Positions 1 to 11,340 of a stretch of 64,000 nt of DNA are shown one piece after another (within the stretch, counting starts at the first letter, position 1; every line of letters begins with the position of its first letter). Both the position numbers and the translations under genes were made by a program. Under the pieces are notes generated by a model that had not been told where the DNA came from, did no database searches, and saw only the letters and a program-made list of their open reading frames with translations. This DNA comes from Polytrichum commune (taxonomy: Eukaryota > Streptophyta > Polytrichopsida > Polytrichales > Polytrichaceae), in contig OX485806.1 in assembly GCA_950295325.1 (NCBI GenBank), positions 24,614,001-24,678,000 of the forward strand, written 5' to 3'.

Positions 1-610
1 CGCCATGAGCTACGCATACATGATAAATTTATAGAGAAAAACAAAGGTATACATACTAATGGTTCGCTAGAATATAGGACTTATGTATTTATGTTTAAAT
101 TTTTAAGTTGATGTAATAAATGTCTCCACTACATACACAATTTGTAATTCATGAAAAAAATATAGGTCTTATTATGTATACAATTCACTCTCACTTTCCA
201 TCGAGGAACTTATTGAAGAATGTTTCATCCATTGGAAGTAATGCATAATAAATCGACCTTGCAACATACCCCTATTGTCATTTTTTCTATAAAGTGTAGG
301 ACCCCCTGTTGTACATCTACCTTTACTCTAAAAAAATTAGCAGCCCTTTTTGATACTACACACTAGAGAAAAATACCTCCCACCTTATTTATACTATGTA
401 CACTAATGTCTCAAATAATTCACCATTTGACTGTCACGTTAATTTGCAAGTGGTATGAAGAGTGTGGACCCTGGGGCCTTTGCAATTTGGTATGACCATG
501 AAAATTAATGTAAAATCTAGCGACAACAATGATTTCAAAAAAGGCATGACTTTCTTGGAAAGCTTTCCGGACAAAGATGGACTTGTCTTATAGCACTACT
601 AGAAAACATA
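1..610. other. Gene-free AT-rich DNA
   Basis: No coding region or recognisable element is visible. The stretch is AT-rich spacer before the hairpin that begins at 621. Confidence 0.6.
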
Positions 611-620
611 GTCCTAAAAC

Positions 621-757
621 ACACTTCCCATTTGACATAGGCAATCATTGTAACATGACCCCGTTTACAAGTGTCAATCTATAATTATCATAAATTCAAC
701 TTGACACATGTAAATGGGACCATGTTGCAATGATTGCATGTGCCAGATGGGAAGTGT
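621..757. repeat. Imperfect hairpin, 57-bp arms
   Basis: Arms 621-677 and 701-757 are reverse complements with about nine mismatches, separated by a 23-nt loop. The outer ends read acacttccca and tgggaagtgt. It could be a very small MITE or a foldback precursor of small RNAs. The even spread of mismatches fits either, and nothing in the sequence decides between them. Confidence 0.75.
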
Positions 758-781
758 ATTCTAGACCCCACAATCCGGTTA

Positions 782-990
782 CATTGTTTATGGTGTTTAG
801 TGTCACTTATTATTTGGAGTTACGCTTTGCTATAACATTTTATTGTTAATGCACATTTTTACCAAGTAAAGATGTTAATGTTATATAGTGCCCAAACAAC
901 CAATTTAACCTTTTTGGGTAGAAAATGAGATCCATAGACATATCATAGCACAATGTAACTCCTAATAATAAGTGTAGCCATCATCATGGC
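782..990. mobile_element. MITE family A, copy 1
   Basis: A non-coding element with terminal inverted repeats around TTTAGTGTCACTTA on the left; the complementary end lies near 945-977. The interior shares the motifs aaccaagta and caatttaac-like with copies at 1623 and 12566. The right end is degraded, so the boundary is approximate. Confidence 0.65.
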
Positions 991-1622
991 AGGTCACCCG
1001 TGAGGTGAAACACAAAAGAATCATTGTCAATGATGTCATGAATGTCAACATGACTTTTGGGGAAAGCTTTCCTTAGAAAGACAGACTTTGTATTATAGGC
1101 ATCCGATGAGTTTCACATAGAGGTGGGGTGTGGCGAGGTCAAAGCCAATCAAAAGTCACCACGTGTTTCTCCCCCCCCCCCAAATTCGCCTTTGCGTGGT
1201 AGCCTTGAGACTTTCCTCCACCTTGACCACCATAGCCATCCGCCATAGCCACCATAGCCTAGCATTCTCTTCTATGGCCGTGCCCCTAAGCTTCTCGTCG
1301 GTCTTCCCATACCTTGCTCAAAGGTTAACTTACTCATCTACAAAATTGGGGGGGGGGGGGGTAAAGCATTTGGGAAATCATTTTAGAGGGATTTTGAGAC
1401 ATTTCGAACATGAAATGCTTCCTTGAGTGGGGGGTTGTGAGACATACGTTGGTTTAGGGTTAAGGTGGGCTCCTGACATTGTATGCATTTGGATGTGGGT
1501 CTCGCGTGGTTCGAGATTACCCAAACTATTGGATGAAAGTGGAGAGGTACCCAAATCGGATGGAGTGGTTGATGGTTCGATTCCCTGTTGTAAAGCTTTC
1601 TCTCTACTTGATGGAAAAACTA
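991..1622. other. Gene-free DNA with poly-C and poly-G runs
   Basis: No supported gene. It holds an 11-base C run (1171-1181) and a 14-base G run (1348-1361). Short open frames on both strands here have no recognisable domain. Confidence 0.5.
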
Positions 1623-1837
1623 TACTAATAATTGAACAATGTGTCACTTACTATATGGAGTTACACAATGCTATGTCTTTTATTATTAATGTAATTATTT
1701 GTCAAGTAAAGATGCTAACCTTCTATATTGTCCAACAATCAATTTGACATTTGTTGATAATAAATGAGACATACAGTAAATAGATATAGCATTGTGTAAT
1801 TCCAAATAGTAAGTGACACTAAATTCAACATTTGGTG
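1623..1837. mobile_element. MITE family A, copy 2
   Basis: About 215 bp flanked by TA dinucleotides. The left end holds GTGTCACTTACTATATGGAG; the right end holds the complementary AGTAAGTGACACTAAAT. The interior matches copies 1 and 3. It is non-coding. The TA flanks suggest a Tc1/mariner (Stowaway-like) MITE, although the ends are not the classic Stowaway consensus. Confidence 0.75.
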
Positions 1838-2017
1838 TAGCAAGGTGGCCATGCGCCTCCTATGTTCCAATAGAAGAAGAAAACGTGGGCCTCGTTCAGG
1901 TGGGACAAGCCCAAGTTTTTTCCTCGTCCATCCTTGGGTTGCTCGCATTGGTCTTGCCTTCACTTCACGCAAGCTTGCCTTTGAGGTAGATGTGTCTCAA
2001 ATGATTACTTTTTTTTA

Positions 2018-2300
2018 CCGACTACTCCTAGAATATGAAAACACACAATTTTTATAAAGATGGTTAGCAAATCCAAATGGAGGCCATAGCCACTTTCTGC
2101 AAAAGGTAGGCAAGTCTTTAATGTGTGTGTCCCCCCACCACAAACCCAACTTCTCCTTGAATATGAAACATTTAATTAGTACGAGATGGTTAGCAAATCC
2201 AAAAGGAGGCCGTAGGCATTTCCCTCATAATTTTTGGAGCTCATGTGAATATCTTATTCGTTATCACACTGAAGACTCTCATGCTCATTAAGATTGGGAA
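2018..2300 (+). repeat. Interspersed repeat R4, two partial copies
   Basis: Two tandem partial copies share GATGGTTAGCAAATCCAAA followed by a GGAGCTCATGTGAATATCTT-type segment. Related copies lie at 13085 and 23080 in the same orientation, and at 2500 and 32530 inverted. No coding capacity or terminal repeat is seen. Confidence 0.65.
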
Positions 2301-2499
2301 CTGAATTAGGTATATCAAATCTCAAATGAACATTTTATAAAAATGAATGGTAGATCATTAGGTACATACAAAGTCCAAGTGTGAGTCACACAAAAATGAA
2401 GGAGAATATCCATTAAGACCAAAGTGAAGTGAAGGCAAGACGTGCATGAGGCAGGTGTGCCTAATTTGGTTACTTGTTTGAGTTACACACGTGTATATT

Positions 2500-2800
2500 T
2501 TAGTAGTGTGTGGTTAGGTGTGACTCCATGAACGGACACCAAAAAGACATGTATTTGAAAGAGATTGGACTGCATGCTCAAAGATTGATAACCATTCTAA
2601 ACTCAACAACCAACATAATTGGATGGGACCTACATGGCCACTTTATGAGCACGAATATCGTCACTTTGATAATGAATAAGGTACGCACACGAGCTCCAAA
2701 AATCATGAGGAAAGGGGCTATGGCCTCGACTCGAATTTGCTAACCATCTCATACTAATTGTGTGTTTCATATCCTAGGAGAAGTGGGCTAGAACGCAAAA
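2500..2800 (-). repeat. Interspersed repeat R4, inverted copy
   Basis: Reverse-orientation copy of R4: TTTGCTAACCATCTCATAC lies near 2738-2756. The upstream part (caccaaaaagacatg, near 2528) is shared with the copy at 32530. Together with 2018-2300 it forms a loose inverted pair. Confidence 0.65.
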
Positions 2801-4764
2801 GCGAGCCATTCAAGACTCATCCACCTTTAACCTTAGTTGCCACGTGGATTATTGGGCCCACGTCCATCCAGGTGTTGTACAATATGTACACTAAGTATCC
2901 TGTGAGCCGTTGAAGATGGTGCAAGTTAGGGTTTAGGATTAGTTGTATCGAGAGAGGAATGCGAGAGGGTTCATTGTAATTCTGTCTGGTGCTTGCTTTT
3001 ACTGGTTGATCCTCCTCTCTCACGCGGTGAGCGTCACCCTGGTTCTCGTTTTGGTGCCCTCTGTTTGCTTCTTGCAACTAATCTTATAATTACAATGTAA
3101 TTTCCGTGTTGGAAGTGAGCACAATTTCTTCTCACGCCGGGTAGCGCACTCCTTTTGCAGATTGAGAGCTAAAGTCGTGTTGTTCAGTGGCGTCATCACA
3201 ACTGGGGCGGATTTTGTAACCATCATGCTGCTTTGGTGACCATGTATCTGTAGTGGATTTTGCCAATTCATATGAATCACTAAGGGAACTGAGGTTCTTC
3301 GGGTTCTTTGAGGTTCGTTTTGCACATCGGACTCTTTGCCCTAGGGTATCTGCCCGCATATAAGTGAGTAAGTAAGTGAGCTCTTGTAGACGAGTAGGAT
3401 TCCATCATCACGATCTGAGTTTCCATTACTGCCATGCTCTTAATCTCTCAGCTCTTACAGGTGCATGTGTATACGTATATGTACATGCATCCGCTGATGT
3501 TGCTCCTTTGCACCACAGGCAAGGTGGCTGTTTAGAGAGAGAGAAAAGGTGTTGGAAAGCTTTGATCCACGTCTTCAACAGACTCTCTATTCGATTCACC
3601 TCTATCAGGTATGATATGATACTGACCAGCATCAGCCGCCTTTGTTTACTCGGTTGTTAAGATGTAAACTCGGTAGAATGATGAGCTGGTGTACGTAGAT
3701 CTTGTAGGGTTTCGTGAACTCTAAATTTCGGCTGACCCTTAAATGTGGATGGAGAAGCCAGGTTCGATGGTTTAGAAATTTGTAGCCCTCATTGAATTCA
3801 TATGAGTTTTTCATAGATGATGGAGCCTTACACCCCAATTATGTTGATTTCTAGGTTCAGAATGGGAACAATTTTTGAACACCTAGACTTATCTCTTTTG
3901 AGTACACATGTCTTCTAGGTGTACGTTCTTAGATCCACACGCAACGCGCCACTCAATTATTGGTGTCCACTTAAGATATATAACTGAATTTGGCCGCTTT
4001 AGGTTATGTGGGCCTTTTAAGATTAAGCTTACGTGCTCCAAAATGTAGTTTTCATTAATGCCGACGTCTTGATGGAAACATGCCCCCGTTTTCAACAACA
4101 CGTTACGAAGGGACTTTTTCATGGTTGTAGAGGTGATATAGTGTTTGCAATCAGTTCGGTCTTCATGAATTTAGAGTGGGGCTTAGATGATTGCTTCTTG
4201 ACCTACACTGATATGTGCATTTAGGTTGCCTCTTTGGGCTTGCAAATTATCTTGGTTAAAACCAGATCAGAAACACTCATCATGCAAAGAGTTTCTCAAA
4301 GTGGATGATCTGATTTACTCAATCAGAAACATGTTCAGTCAATAATATTCCTGCTGTGGCTATAATTTGGAGCTAAAGTTGTGTTCATGGTGTGTTGCAG
4401 GAATTGTTGTCATAATGTTAACTTGAACAAAGGTCTGTGATTGCTACAGCCTAGCTGTGAAGGAGAGGTGTGGGTGGGTATAATTTGGTTGGGGGTTACT
4501 TAAGTGGTTCTTTGCAGGGTCAATTGCAGCCTCACGCACATCTAACTCTGCATCTGTAGGAATGGACTCGGTGGTTTGTCAATGCTTTGCAGAGATTCAG
4601 CATGTGAGTAGTTGGTGAAAGAGAATGTATAATGTAATGTGCAGGTGATAAGCTGGAAGAAATACAAGAGAGAAGCTGGAAGAAACACAAGAGAGAAGCT
4701 GGCGAAGGATAGGGAATTTGATGGAGCCGATGAAGAGCTCGGGCTGGGGTTCCAGTACTTGCAA
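2801..4764 (+). other. Presumed promoter and 5' UTR region of the PLD gene
   Basis: No coding domain is recognised. The stretch 2900-3700 is less AT-rich than its surroundings and has CT-rich tracts that could be leader or intron sequence, but no exon can be fixed. Just upstream of the PLD reading frame, a candidate 3' splice site (atgtgcag, ending 4644) suggests that an upstream leader exon may be spliced to the main coding exon. The in-frame stretch 4645-4764 has no ATG; a stop lies at 4630-4632. Confidence 0.35.
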
Positions 4765-7700
4765 ATGCAGGCCTCGCCGACGAGGCCCTCCTCCCCTATG
4801 CGCCTTATGGGAGACAACCCCATTTTCAAAGAATCTCCAACTGCAACTATCATTGGCGTCTCCCGAGCGGAAGGGAATGATCTTAGCAGTGCCTTCCAGT
4901 TGATATACACCATTGACTTCACATATCAGCAGTTTAAATGGCGGCTCGATAGGAAAGCAACCCAGGTTTTCTTCCTTCATTTGGCCTTGAAGCGGCGGGC
5001 ACTGCTGGAAGACTTTCAGGAGAAGCAGGAACATGTTAAAGAGTGGTTCCAAAATTTAGGGATAGGTGAGCCCACTGGGATTGACTTACATGCATCACAT
5101 GAAGATGATGACCAGGATGACAATCCTGCTTCGACTAGAAAAGACATTCCTTCCAGTGCAGCATTGCCTGTTATGCGACCGGCATTGGGGCGCTTACCTA
5201 CAATAACTTACAGGGCTCAAAATGCCATGCAGCAATATTTGAAACATTTCCTGGACAGTTTAGAAATTGTGAACACACGGGAAGTTTGTCGGTTCTTAGA
5301 AGTTTCAAAGCTTTCATTTTCTCCTGAGTATGGACCAAAGCTACATGAAGGCTATGTGATGGTCCAGCACCTCCCTAAGTTTTCCAACGACGAGGAGACT
5401 GCTGGCTGCTCATCATGCTTCAGGTCATGTTGCTGTTGTAACCCCAATTGGCAACGTGTGTGGGCGGTTTTGAAACCTGGATTCCTTGCCCTGCTTGCAG
5501 ATCCTTTCAATGGAACACCTTTGGATATTATACTGTTTGACGTATTGTCACCCTCCGACCGGGGTGCTACAGAGGGTTTGATTGCATTGGCTAGGTTAAA
5601 TAGAGAGCGAAATCCTTTGCGATTTAGTTTCACAATAACTTGTGGGAACCGGGCTGTCAAGCTCCGTACTCGACGGGCTGGGAGCTCTAAAGACTGGGTT
5701 GCAAGTATTAATGATGCAGGTTTAAGACCTCCTGAAGGGTGGTGTCACCCTCACAGATATAGCTCCTTTGCACCTCCCCGGGGCTTTTCTGACGGCAGTG
5801 AGGCGCAATGGTTTATTGATGGTCGGGCTGCTTTTGAGGCAATTGCGACAGCGATTGAGAATGCGAGGTCAGAGATTTTTATTGCTGGGTGGTGGCTTTG
5901 CCCAGACCTTTACCTTCGACGACCATTTGGCACTCATGAAGCCTCACGTTTGGACCATCTCCTTGAATCCAAAGCAAAAACAGGGGTTCAGATTCACATA
6001 TTGATGTACAAGGAAGTAGCATTGGCGCTAAAAATCAATAGCAACTACAGTAAGCAAAGACTTCTTGGGTTGCATGAAAATATTAAGGTTCTTCGATTCC
6101 CTGACCATTTTTCTTCAGGGGTGTATCTGTGGTCGCACCATGAGAAACTTGTGATAGTTGATCACCACGTTTGCTTTCTTGGGGGGCTTGATCTGTGTTT
6201 TGGTCGGTATGACTCTCCTGAACATCAGGTTTCTGACTTTCCGAGTCAGATGTGGCCTGGAAAAGATTACTACAATCCTCGGGAGTCTGAACCAAATTCT
6301 TGGGAAGATGCCATGAAGGATGAGCTGGACAGGCAGAAGTTTCCGCGTATGCCTTGGCATGATGTGCACTGCGCATTATGGGGACCACCCTGTCGGGATG
6401 TCGCACGCCACTTTGTTCAGAGGTGGAATTATGCAAAGCGGAATAAAGCTCCGAATGAGCAAACTATTCCATTGCTATTGCCACAACACCACATGGTTAT
6501 TCCACACTACTTGACAGGTGATTCTCTCAGATGGCTTTGCATTTGGTTCTGTTGTACATATCCGAATATGTCATATAACTCAAATTACTCTGCACTTAGA
6601 ACAGGGTTATGTTGGGTTAAGTTAGCCTGAACATGAGTGTATGGTTGTCAGAAGGTCAAGAAACTCTTGTATTATTTTTGAGACGTGGAAGTGAAAAAAT
6701 TTATGGATGAGAAGTTATTCTGAACCTGTAAGCAGAGCGAGAGGAAGCTATTACCATGTTAAAATCAGGCAGCTCTAGAATCTGATGCAAAGTACATGGT
6801 GCAACCATGTTACATGTGTGTCTTTATACCTCTGTTTAAACTAGACGAGAGTGTTGCTTCACCAATTGAATAAATCTATCGCTGAGATGTAGTACCTAAA
6901 GCACTTTGGTGAATTCAACTATACATTCTCTGTCGATCATTTTTGCCTGCAACTGTTGCATGCAAGGCTAATGTAAGGCCAGCCTTTGCTTTCAAAGCAA
7001 GAAAGGGAGTGTAATGTCAGATATGGAAAAAGGAGAAGCATGTAACCATTCAGTTTCAATCATATTAAGTCAGCTGGTTTTTCATAGGAGGATCTAGAAA
7101 TGCATGTATTGTCTAAATGGTTAATCAGGTGTGAAGTTTATCTTTACAATGTCTAATTTGGTTTGATGTGTATAATTTCCACTCATGGTTTTCTCCATAT
7201 CTTCATTTTGTTTTGGTAGAGTCCTGGAATAGAGTCTTCAGAGCTTCTCAAGCATCTTCCACTTTTCTGCTATGGTCGTTGGCAACAGAATGTTACTCCT
7301 ATCAACAAAGAATATAGACAAGTTCATGTATACTCTCAGGTTTGTTTTAAGTGGGGTTCACAGTGTGTTGTCTGCTTACATGCTCCTTGTAGTTGTGCAA
7401 GAATTTTCTTCATATCTTGGGACGATTGTGGATGTCTGCTGACAAGCATTCTGTGACAGGTCATGAAGCCATTGAAGCTAGGGAGGAAGCTGAACGTGAA
7501 TTACAAAGGCAAATTTCCGGTCAGACACAAATAACCTCAGCACGGTCATCTTTTTCTGACATTCCGTTGCTCCTGCCAAAGGAAAAGGAAGAAGACGTGC
7601 ACACACAGGGACCCAGCATTGGAGTTGCTGGGGGAAGCCAACAACGAGAGTTCATTGGTCTTTCACCTCTGCGAGGCAAAGCGCCACATTACCCGGATCC

Positions 7701-8985
7701 CAATGATGAAGAGAGAGCTCTCTTATCAGATGTTCCTATGCAGGCATTTGTAGGGGAGTCAGCCAATAGGATGTCTGGACGGTATGGGAAAGGATCTGGC
7801 CGGTTGAAGGAGCAGGTTAGCATCCAAAAAAAGGCTAAGTCTGATGTGGATTGGGATATAATAGAGGGCTCCGCGGAAAGTGAGTTTGGTGTAATTGGGG
7901 AAGTTGGACCCAAGACATCATGTAGGTGCCAGGTGATACGAAGCGTAGGCCAATGGTCAGCTGGAACAAGCCAAATTGAAGAGCGAAGCATTCACGAGGC
8001 ATATTGCTCACTTATTGAGAAAGCCGAATATTTCATCTACATTGAGAATCAGTTCTTCATTTCTGGCTTGGATGGGGATGATACCATTCATAATAGGGTT
8101 CTCCAAGCGTTGTATAATCGCATCATGCGTGCGCACAAAGAGCATAGGTGCTTTCGTGTGATAGTAGTCTTGCCTTTATTACCTGGATTTGAAGGGGGGG
8201 TCGACGATGGGGGCGCAGCCTCAGTTCGTGCTATAATGCATTGGCAGTATCGAACCATTTGTAGGGGTAGGAACTCTTTATTGCAACGCCTTTCCAGTGA
8301 AATAGGTAGTGATGCTGAAAATTATGTATCTTTTTATGGGCTCCGGTCCCATGGAAAGCTTCAGGAATCTGGTTTTCTGGCCACCAGCCAGATTTACGTT
8401 CACAGTAAAATCATGGTAGTGGATGACCGGTCGGTGCTCATTGGGTCAGCTAACATCAATGACAGAAGCTTACTGGGTTCTCGTGACTCGGAACTCGCAG
8501 TCGTATTGGAGGACGATAGCTTTACACCATCAATGATGAATGGGAAGGCTTGGAGTGCAGGGCGTTTCGCACACACATTACGGGTTTCCCTCTGGGCAGA
8601 GCATTTAGGCATGAGGGCATCCGAAGTCGATGCCATAAGGGACCCAGTTTGTGATTCAACTTACAAGGAATTGTGGATGTCTAGAGCAAGAGCCAACTCC
8701 AAAATATATGCACACATTTTTGGGTCGATTCCGGAGGATTCGATACCCTCTCGGGTTGTCCTCAGGCAAGCCGTCACACTCCGCAGGGACCAGGTAGGTC
8801 ACAATACCATTGACCTTGGCATTGCTCCTGATCCCAAGCAGGATGGGCCCACAAGCCCAGACTCTTATATTGATGCAGTTTGTGGGCACCTCGTGCATTT
8901 TCCCCTTCAGTTTATGGCAGAAGAGGATTTAAGACCTGTATTCAAGGAGAGTGAGTACTATGCATCTGCTCAGATATTTCATTGA
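4765..8985 (+). CDS. Phospholipase D zeta-like (PX-PH type), two coding exons
   Basis: Phospholipase D of the plant PX-PH (zeta/p) class, which hydrolyses phosphatidylcholine to phosphatidic acid and choline at membranes. The family lacks a C2 domain and is typically calcium-independent and PIP2-stimulated. Coding exons are 4765-6517 and 7460-8985, joined in phase 1 across g|gt, giving HYLTGHEAI at the junction and 1092 residues, close to the ~1100 of Arabidopsis PLD-zeta proteins. A PX region lies at about residues 20-210, a PH domain with a Cys-rich insert at about 210-345, HKD motif 1 (HEKLVIVD, H459, K461, D466), and HKD motif 2 (HSKIMVVD, H899, K901, D906). The C-terminus (DLRPVFKESEYYAS) is family-typical. 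The start is the first in-frame ATG, but similarity to relatives appears to begin slightly upstream (GFQYLQMQ), so a further upstream exon may carry the real start. Function is inferred from homology; all catalytic residues are present. Confidence 0.93.
6518..7459 (+). other. PLD intron with an exon-like segment
   Basis: The 942-bp intron begins GTGATT and ends GACAG, placed by the reading frame and by family continuity across the linker between the catalytic halves. Inside, 7220-7339 (120 nt) is bounded by an AG acceptor and a GT donor and is open in one frame. In the frame set by exon 1 it would hit a stop, so its inclusion would truncate the protein. No family match was recognised. Confidence 0.7.
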
Positions 8986-9337
8986 CTGCCTGTGGGGACT
9001 AGTGAGGGCTCTAGGAACCCATTTGTACAAGATTAGTTGTTTCATCCGGGATTTGCGAAACATTCATGTCCAGTCCCCTTTGTAATACATAATTGGATTG
9101 AGAAAGTTTAGGTAATACAGGTTTTCTTGGAAATAAGTTTGCACCAAGTGTAAGGTCTGATCAAAGTCCTGTACTGTAATCTGTGCTTTTGGGTGTTGGA
9201 TATTACCATTGAAGTTTCAGGATGTACATGGCAGTGATGGTTTTGGGAAAGGGAATTATGACAACGAGTGTACCTCTTAGTCATCTAACATAAATACCTG
9301 AAAATGCAGCCTGAAAATGTTCTATTCTAAGTTAATT
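8986..9337 (+). other. 3' UTR and downstream DNA of the PLD gene
   Basis: Directly follows the PLD stop. It presumably holds the 3' untranslated region; the poly(A) site cannot be fixed by eye. No other feature is visible. Confidence 0.5.
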
Positions 9338-9490
9338 TGACATCGGAATTGGCCTAAAGACCCCGAATTAGTATACTGCAATTCATTGGATATGAATTGG
9401 GCAACAAACCTATAGGAGGTCAAGGTTTGATGTTGGATGGATGAGAGGTATGCTCGTATGCATTAATTCCCTTTCCATGTTCCGAGGTAA
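9338..9490 (+). repeat. Interspersed repeat R3, copy 1
   Basis: Shares a diverged but collinear ~150-bp block with 42350-42515. Common motifs include AAAGACCCC, caacaaac and TGTTGGATGGAT, then a CT-rich tail. It is non-coding and unclassified. Confidence 0.6.
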
Positions 9491-9558
9491 CAGGAGATTT
9501 TCATTGCTATTCAATTGAAGTATGGGTTTTTTGGTTTCGCTCATCCAGCTTTGAGAAC

Positions 9559-9858
9559 TTATCGAGTGAAACAAACCACACAGTGAATTTGCACCACATT
9601 GTCATTTAGGTTGGAAATTAGTGTAGAAAATCCTAGTGTTCTAAGTAGCCATTTGGTAGCCTCAAAGAACCTGTTGGATTTGGTATTACGCACACCAAAG
9701 GTATTTGTTGACCAATTTCCCCCTGGGTAGAGGGGTTTATGCAAACCTGTAGGTCCCGCCTCCTCAAGGCTCAGATTCATCCAGTCTCCTTGAGCACTTG
9801 GGGTCCTCAACATGTTCAAATCCCTGCACAGAAAATTGCAAGAATTCAGAAATTTCAT
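9559..9858 (-). other. Unassigned 99-codon open frame
   Basis: An ATG-initiated open frame of 99 codons on the minus strand, with a mixed composition (LEEAGPTGLHKPLYPGG) that looks less like AT-rich noise than other frames nearby. I recognise no domain. It could be a fragment of a transposon or a captured exon, or chance. There is no supporting context and no paralogue in the window. Confidence 0.2.
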
Positions 9859-10129
9859 GTATTGATGAATTTATGACATCGTGTGAGTTAGATATGATTT
9901 ATGATTGTCTAGATTTTTTGCCCGAAGTGGATAATGTGAAGCATTGACTTTTTGTCACTTGTAATCGGTGAGCTGCAGATTTTTGTCCTTTGATATTCCT
10001 CAGAATAATATCATCGGTGTTCACTTTTCAGCATGTAGATGCCCACTTTTTGTGCAAAAATAGATGTCGGCAAAAAATGGATGTCGGAATTGACCGTACA
10101 AACTTTAAGGTAGAATAATGGGAAACCAT
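9859..10129. other. Gene-free DNA
   Basis: AT-rich spacer with no recognised feature. Confidence 0.5.
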
Positions 10130-10300
10130 GAAAATAAGCTGATTCAATCAGAAAGAATGGCTTGAAATGTGTGCAATGTTTTTCAGAGATGGAGTAAGGT
10201 AGATATGTGGAAATGGTGAAAATAAGATGATTCAGTCAAAGAGTGTGGTTTGAAATTTGTGCAATATTTTTCGGAGATGGAGTAGAGGAAGTGATGAGGA
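10130..10300. repeat. Two-copy tandem repeat, period about 88 bp
   Basis: Units start near 10130 and 10218 with GAAAATAAG(C/A)TGATTCA and both run through TTTTTC(A/G)GAGATGGAGTA. They are diverged and non-coding. Confidence 0.75.
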
Positions 10301-10814
10301 ATGCAAAGTTGTTTCATAATTATATTTCATGTAATTAATTCATTTCTCCAAAGAAGGCAAGTGCGTCAAACCCCCTACTTGTATAGTAGAATCTCCCTAA
10401 TTTGAGCATCAAAATATCCTACTTTACATATGAATACACGCAAAATAGTTAGCTCAATGCCGTGCAAAAGTGATATGAAGTGGTGTGAAATAGGACCTAT
10501 CTGACCAAACATTGCATCCTTTTCGGACCATCACTTTATTAAAAAGTCATTTTGAATCCACATAAGAATCAATCTACTCCTAGTCTAGTGCATTAATAAT
10601 GATCATTCACCATCCTCTCTTTTTCTACCTTAGTGGGTGCTTGCATGAGCTTCCACTTCACGAATATTGAGGTCAAAGCATGCCTAGCTCCGCATTAAGC
10701 ATCGCTTGTGATCATTTCAAAGTTTTCAAAACTTTTGATACCAATCCCACATTGTTATTCCTTGAAATTCGTTGGATTCCCCCCCCTTGAATAGTCTTGA
10801 TTTTGGATCATTGT

Positions 10815-11340
10815 CCGGGGAGAATTGTGGGCATAATCGATCGAGTTCCTAGTGTCTCCAAGTCCAACCGGCTACATGTTGACATCTTTTGGGTATTTAT
10901 GTTGATTTGAGGTATGTTCTCTAAATTCCTTTAAAATGATGGGTAATTATCTTGAAGTCTTGAATCTCAACCATTTACTTCTCAAACTCAACTGGTTCAT
11001 CTATAACTACACTAAATAGGATATTTAGTGTTTGAATCTATTTAATGTTGTTATCATCCTACCCTACTCAACACTAATTTTCAATGTTTTGATAATTAAT
11101 GTTAGAAGATATGCTAGAAAATATGCTGGAAGTCTCCTTTTATCATTGTTACATATATTTCTTCATATCCTTACTAACACTAAATTCAAACATATAACTT
11201 CCACATATTACCATAGCTGATATTTAGTATTTGAGTTTACATCATAGGGTTATTGGTACTTAGTGTATGCATTTGTATTTAGTGTATCAAACACTAAATA
11301 TCCTATTTAGTGTAGTGGTTGGTTCTTCCCGTTCATTGTT
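10815..11340 (+). repeat. Interspersed repeat R1, copy A, split by a MITE
   Basis: R1 is a ~210-bp unclassified repeat with the ordered motifs CCAAGTCCAACCG, ACATGTTGACATCTT, GGTAATTTTCCTGAAGTCTT, GGTTCATCTGTAAC and GGTTCTCCCCGTTCATT. Copy A carries all of them, but is interrupted between GGTTCATCTATAAC and GGTTGGTTC by the MITE at 11010-11312. Confidence 0.8.
11010..11312 (+). mobile_element. MITE family B, copy 1, inserted in R1
   Basis: A 303-bp non-coding element with perfect terminal inverted repeats of at least 26 bp: left CACTAAATAGGATATTTAGT, right its complement. It is flanked by TA on both sides. Other R1 copies give the empty site (taacTAGc), which supports a TA target duplication. 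That points to a Tc1/mariner-type mobiliser, despite a CACTA-like start. Confidence 0.85.

Noticed and set aside
1556-1600. tRNA-like B-box (GGTTCGATTCC) with an A-box-like GAGTGGTTGA
   Set aside because: The two boxes are too close and no cloverleaf can be drawn.
4639-4764. Upstream extension of the PLD frame starting at a GTG codon
   Set aside because: There is no ATG, and a splice-acceptor-like AG follows at 4644. Nuclear plant genes rarely start at GTG, so the first in-frame ATG at 4765 was used.
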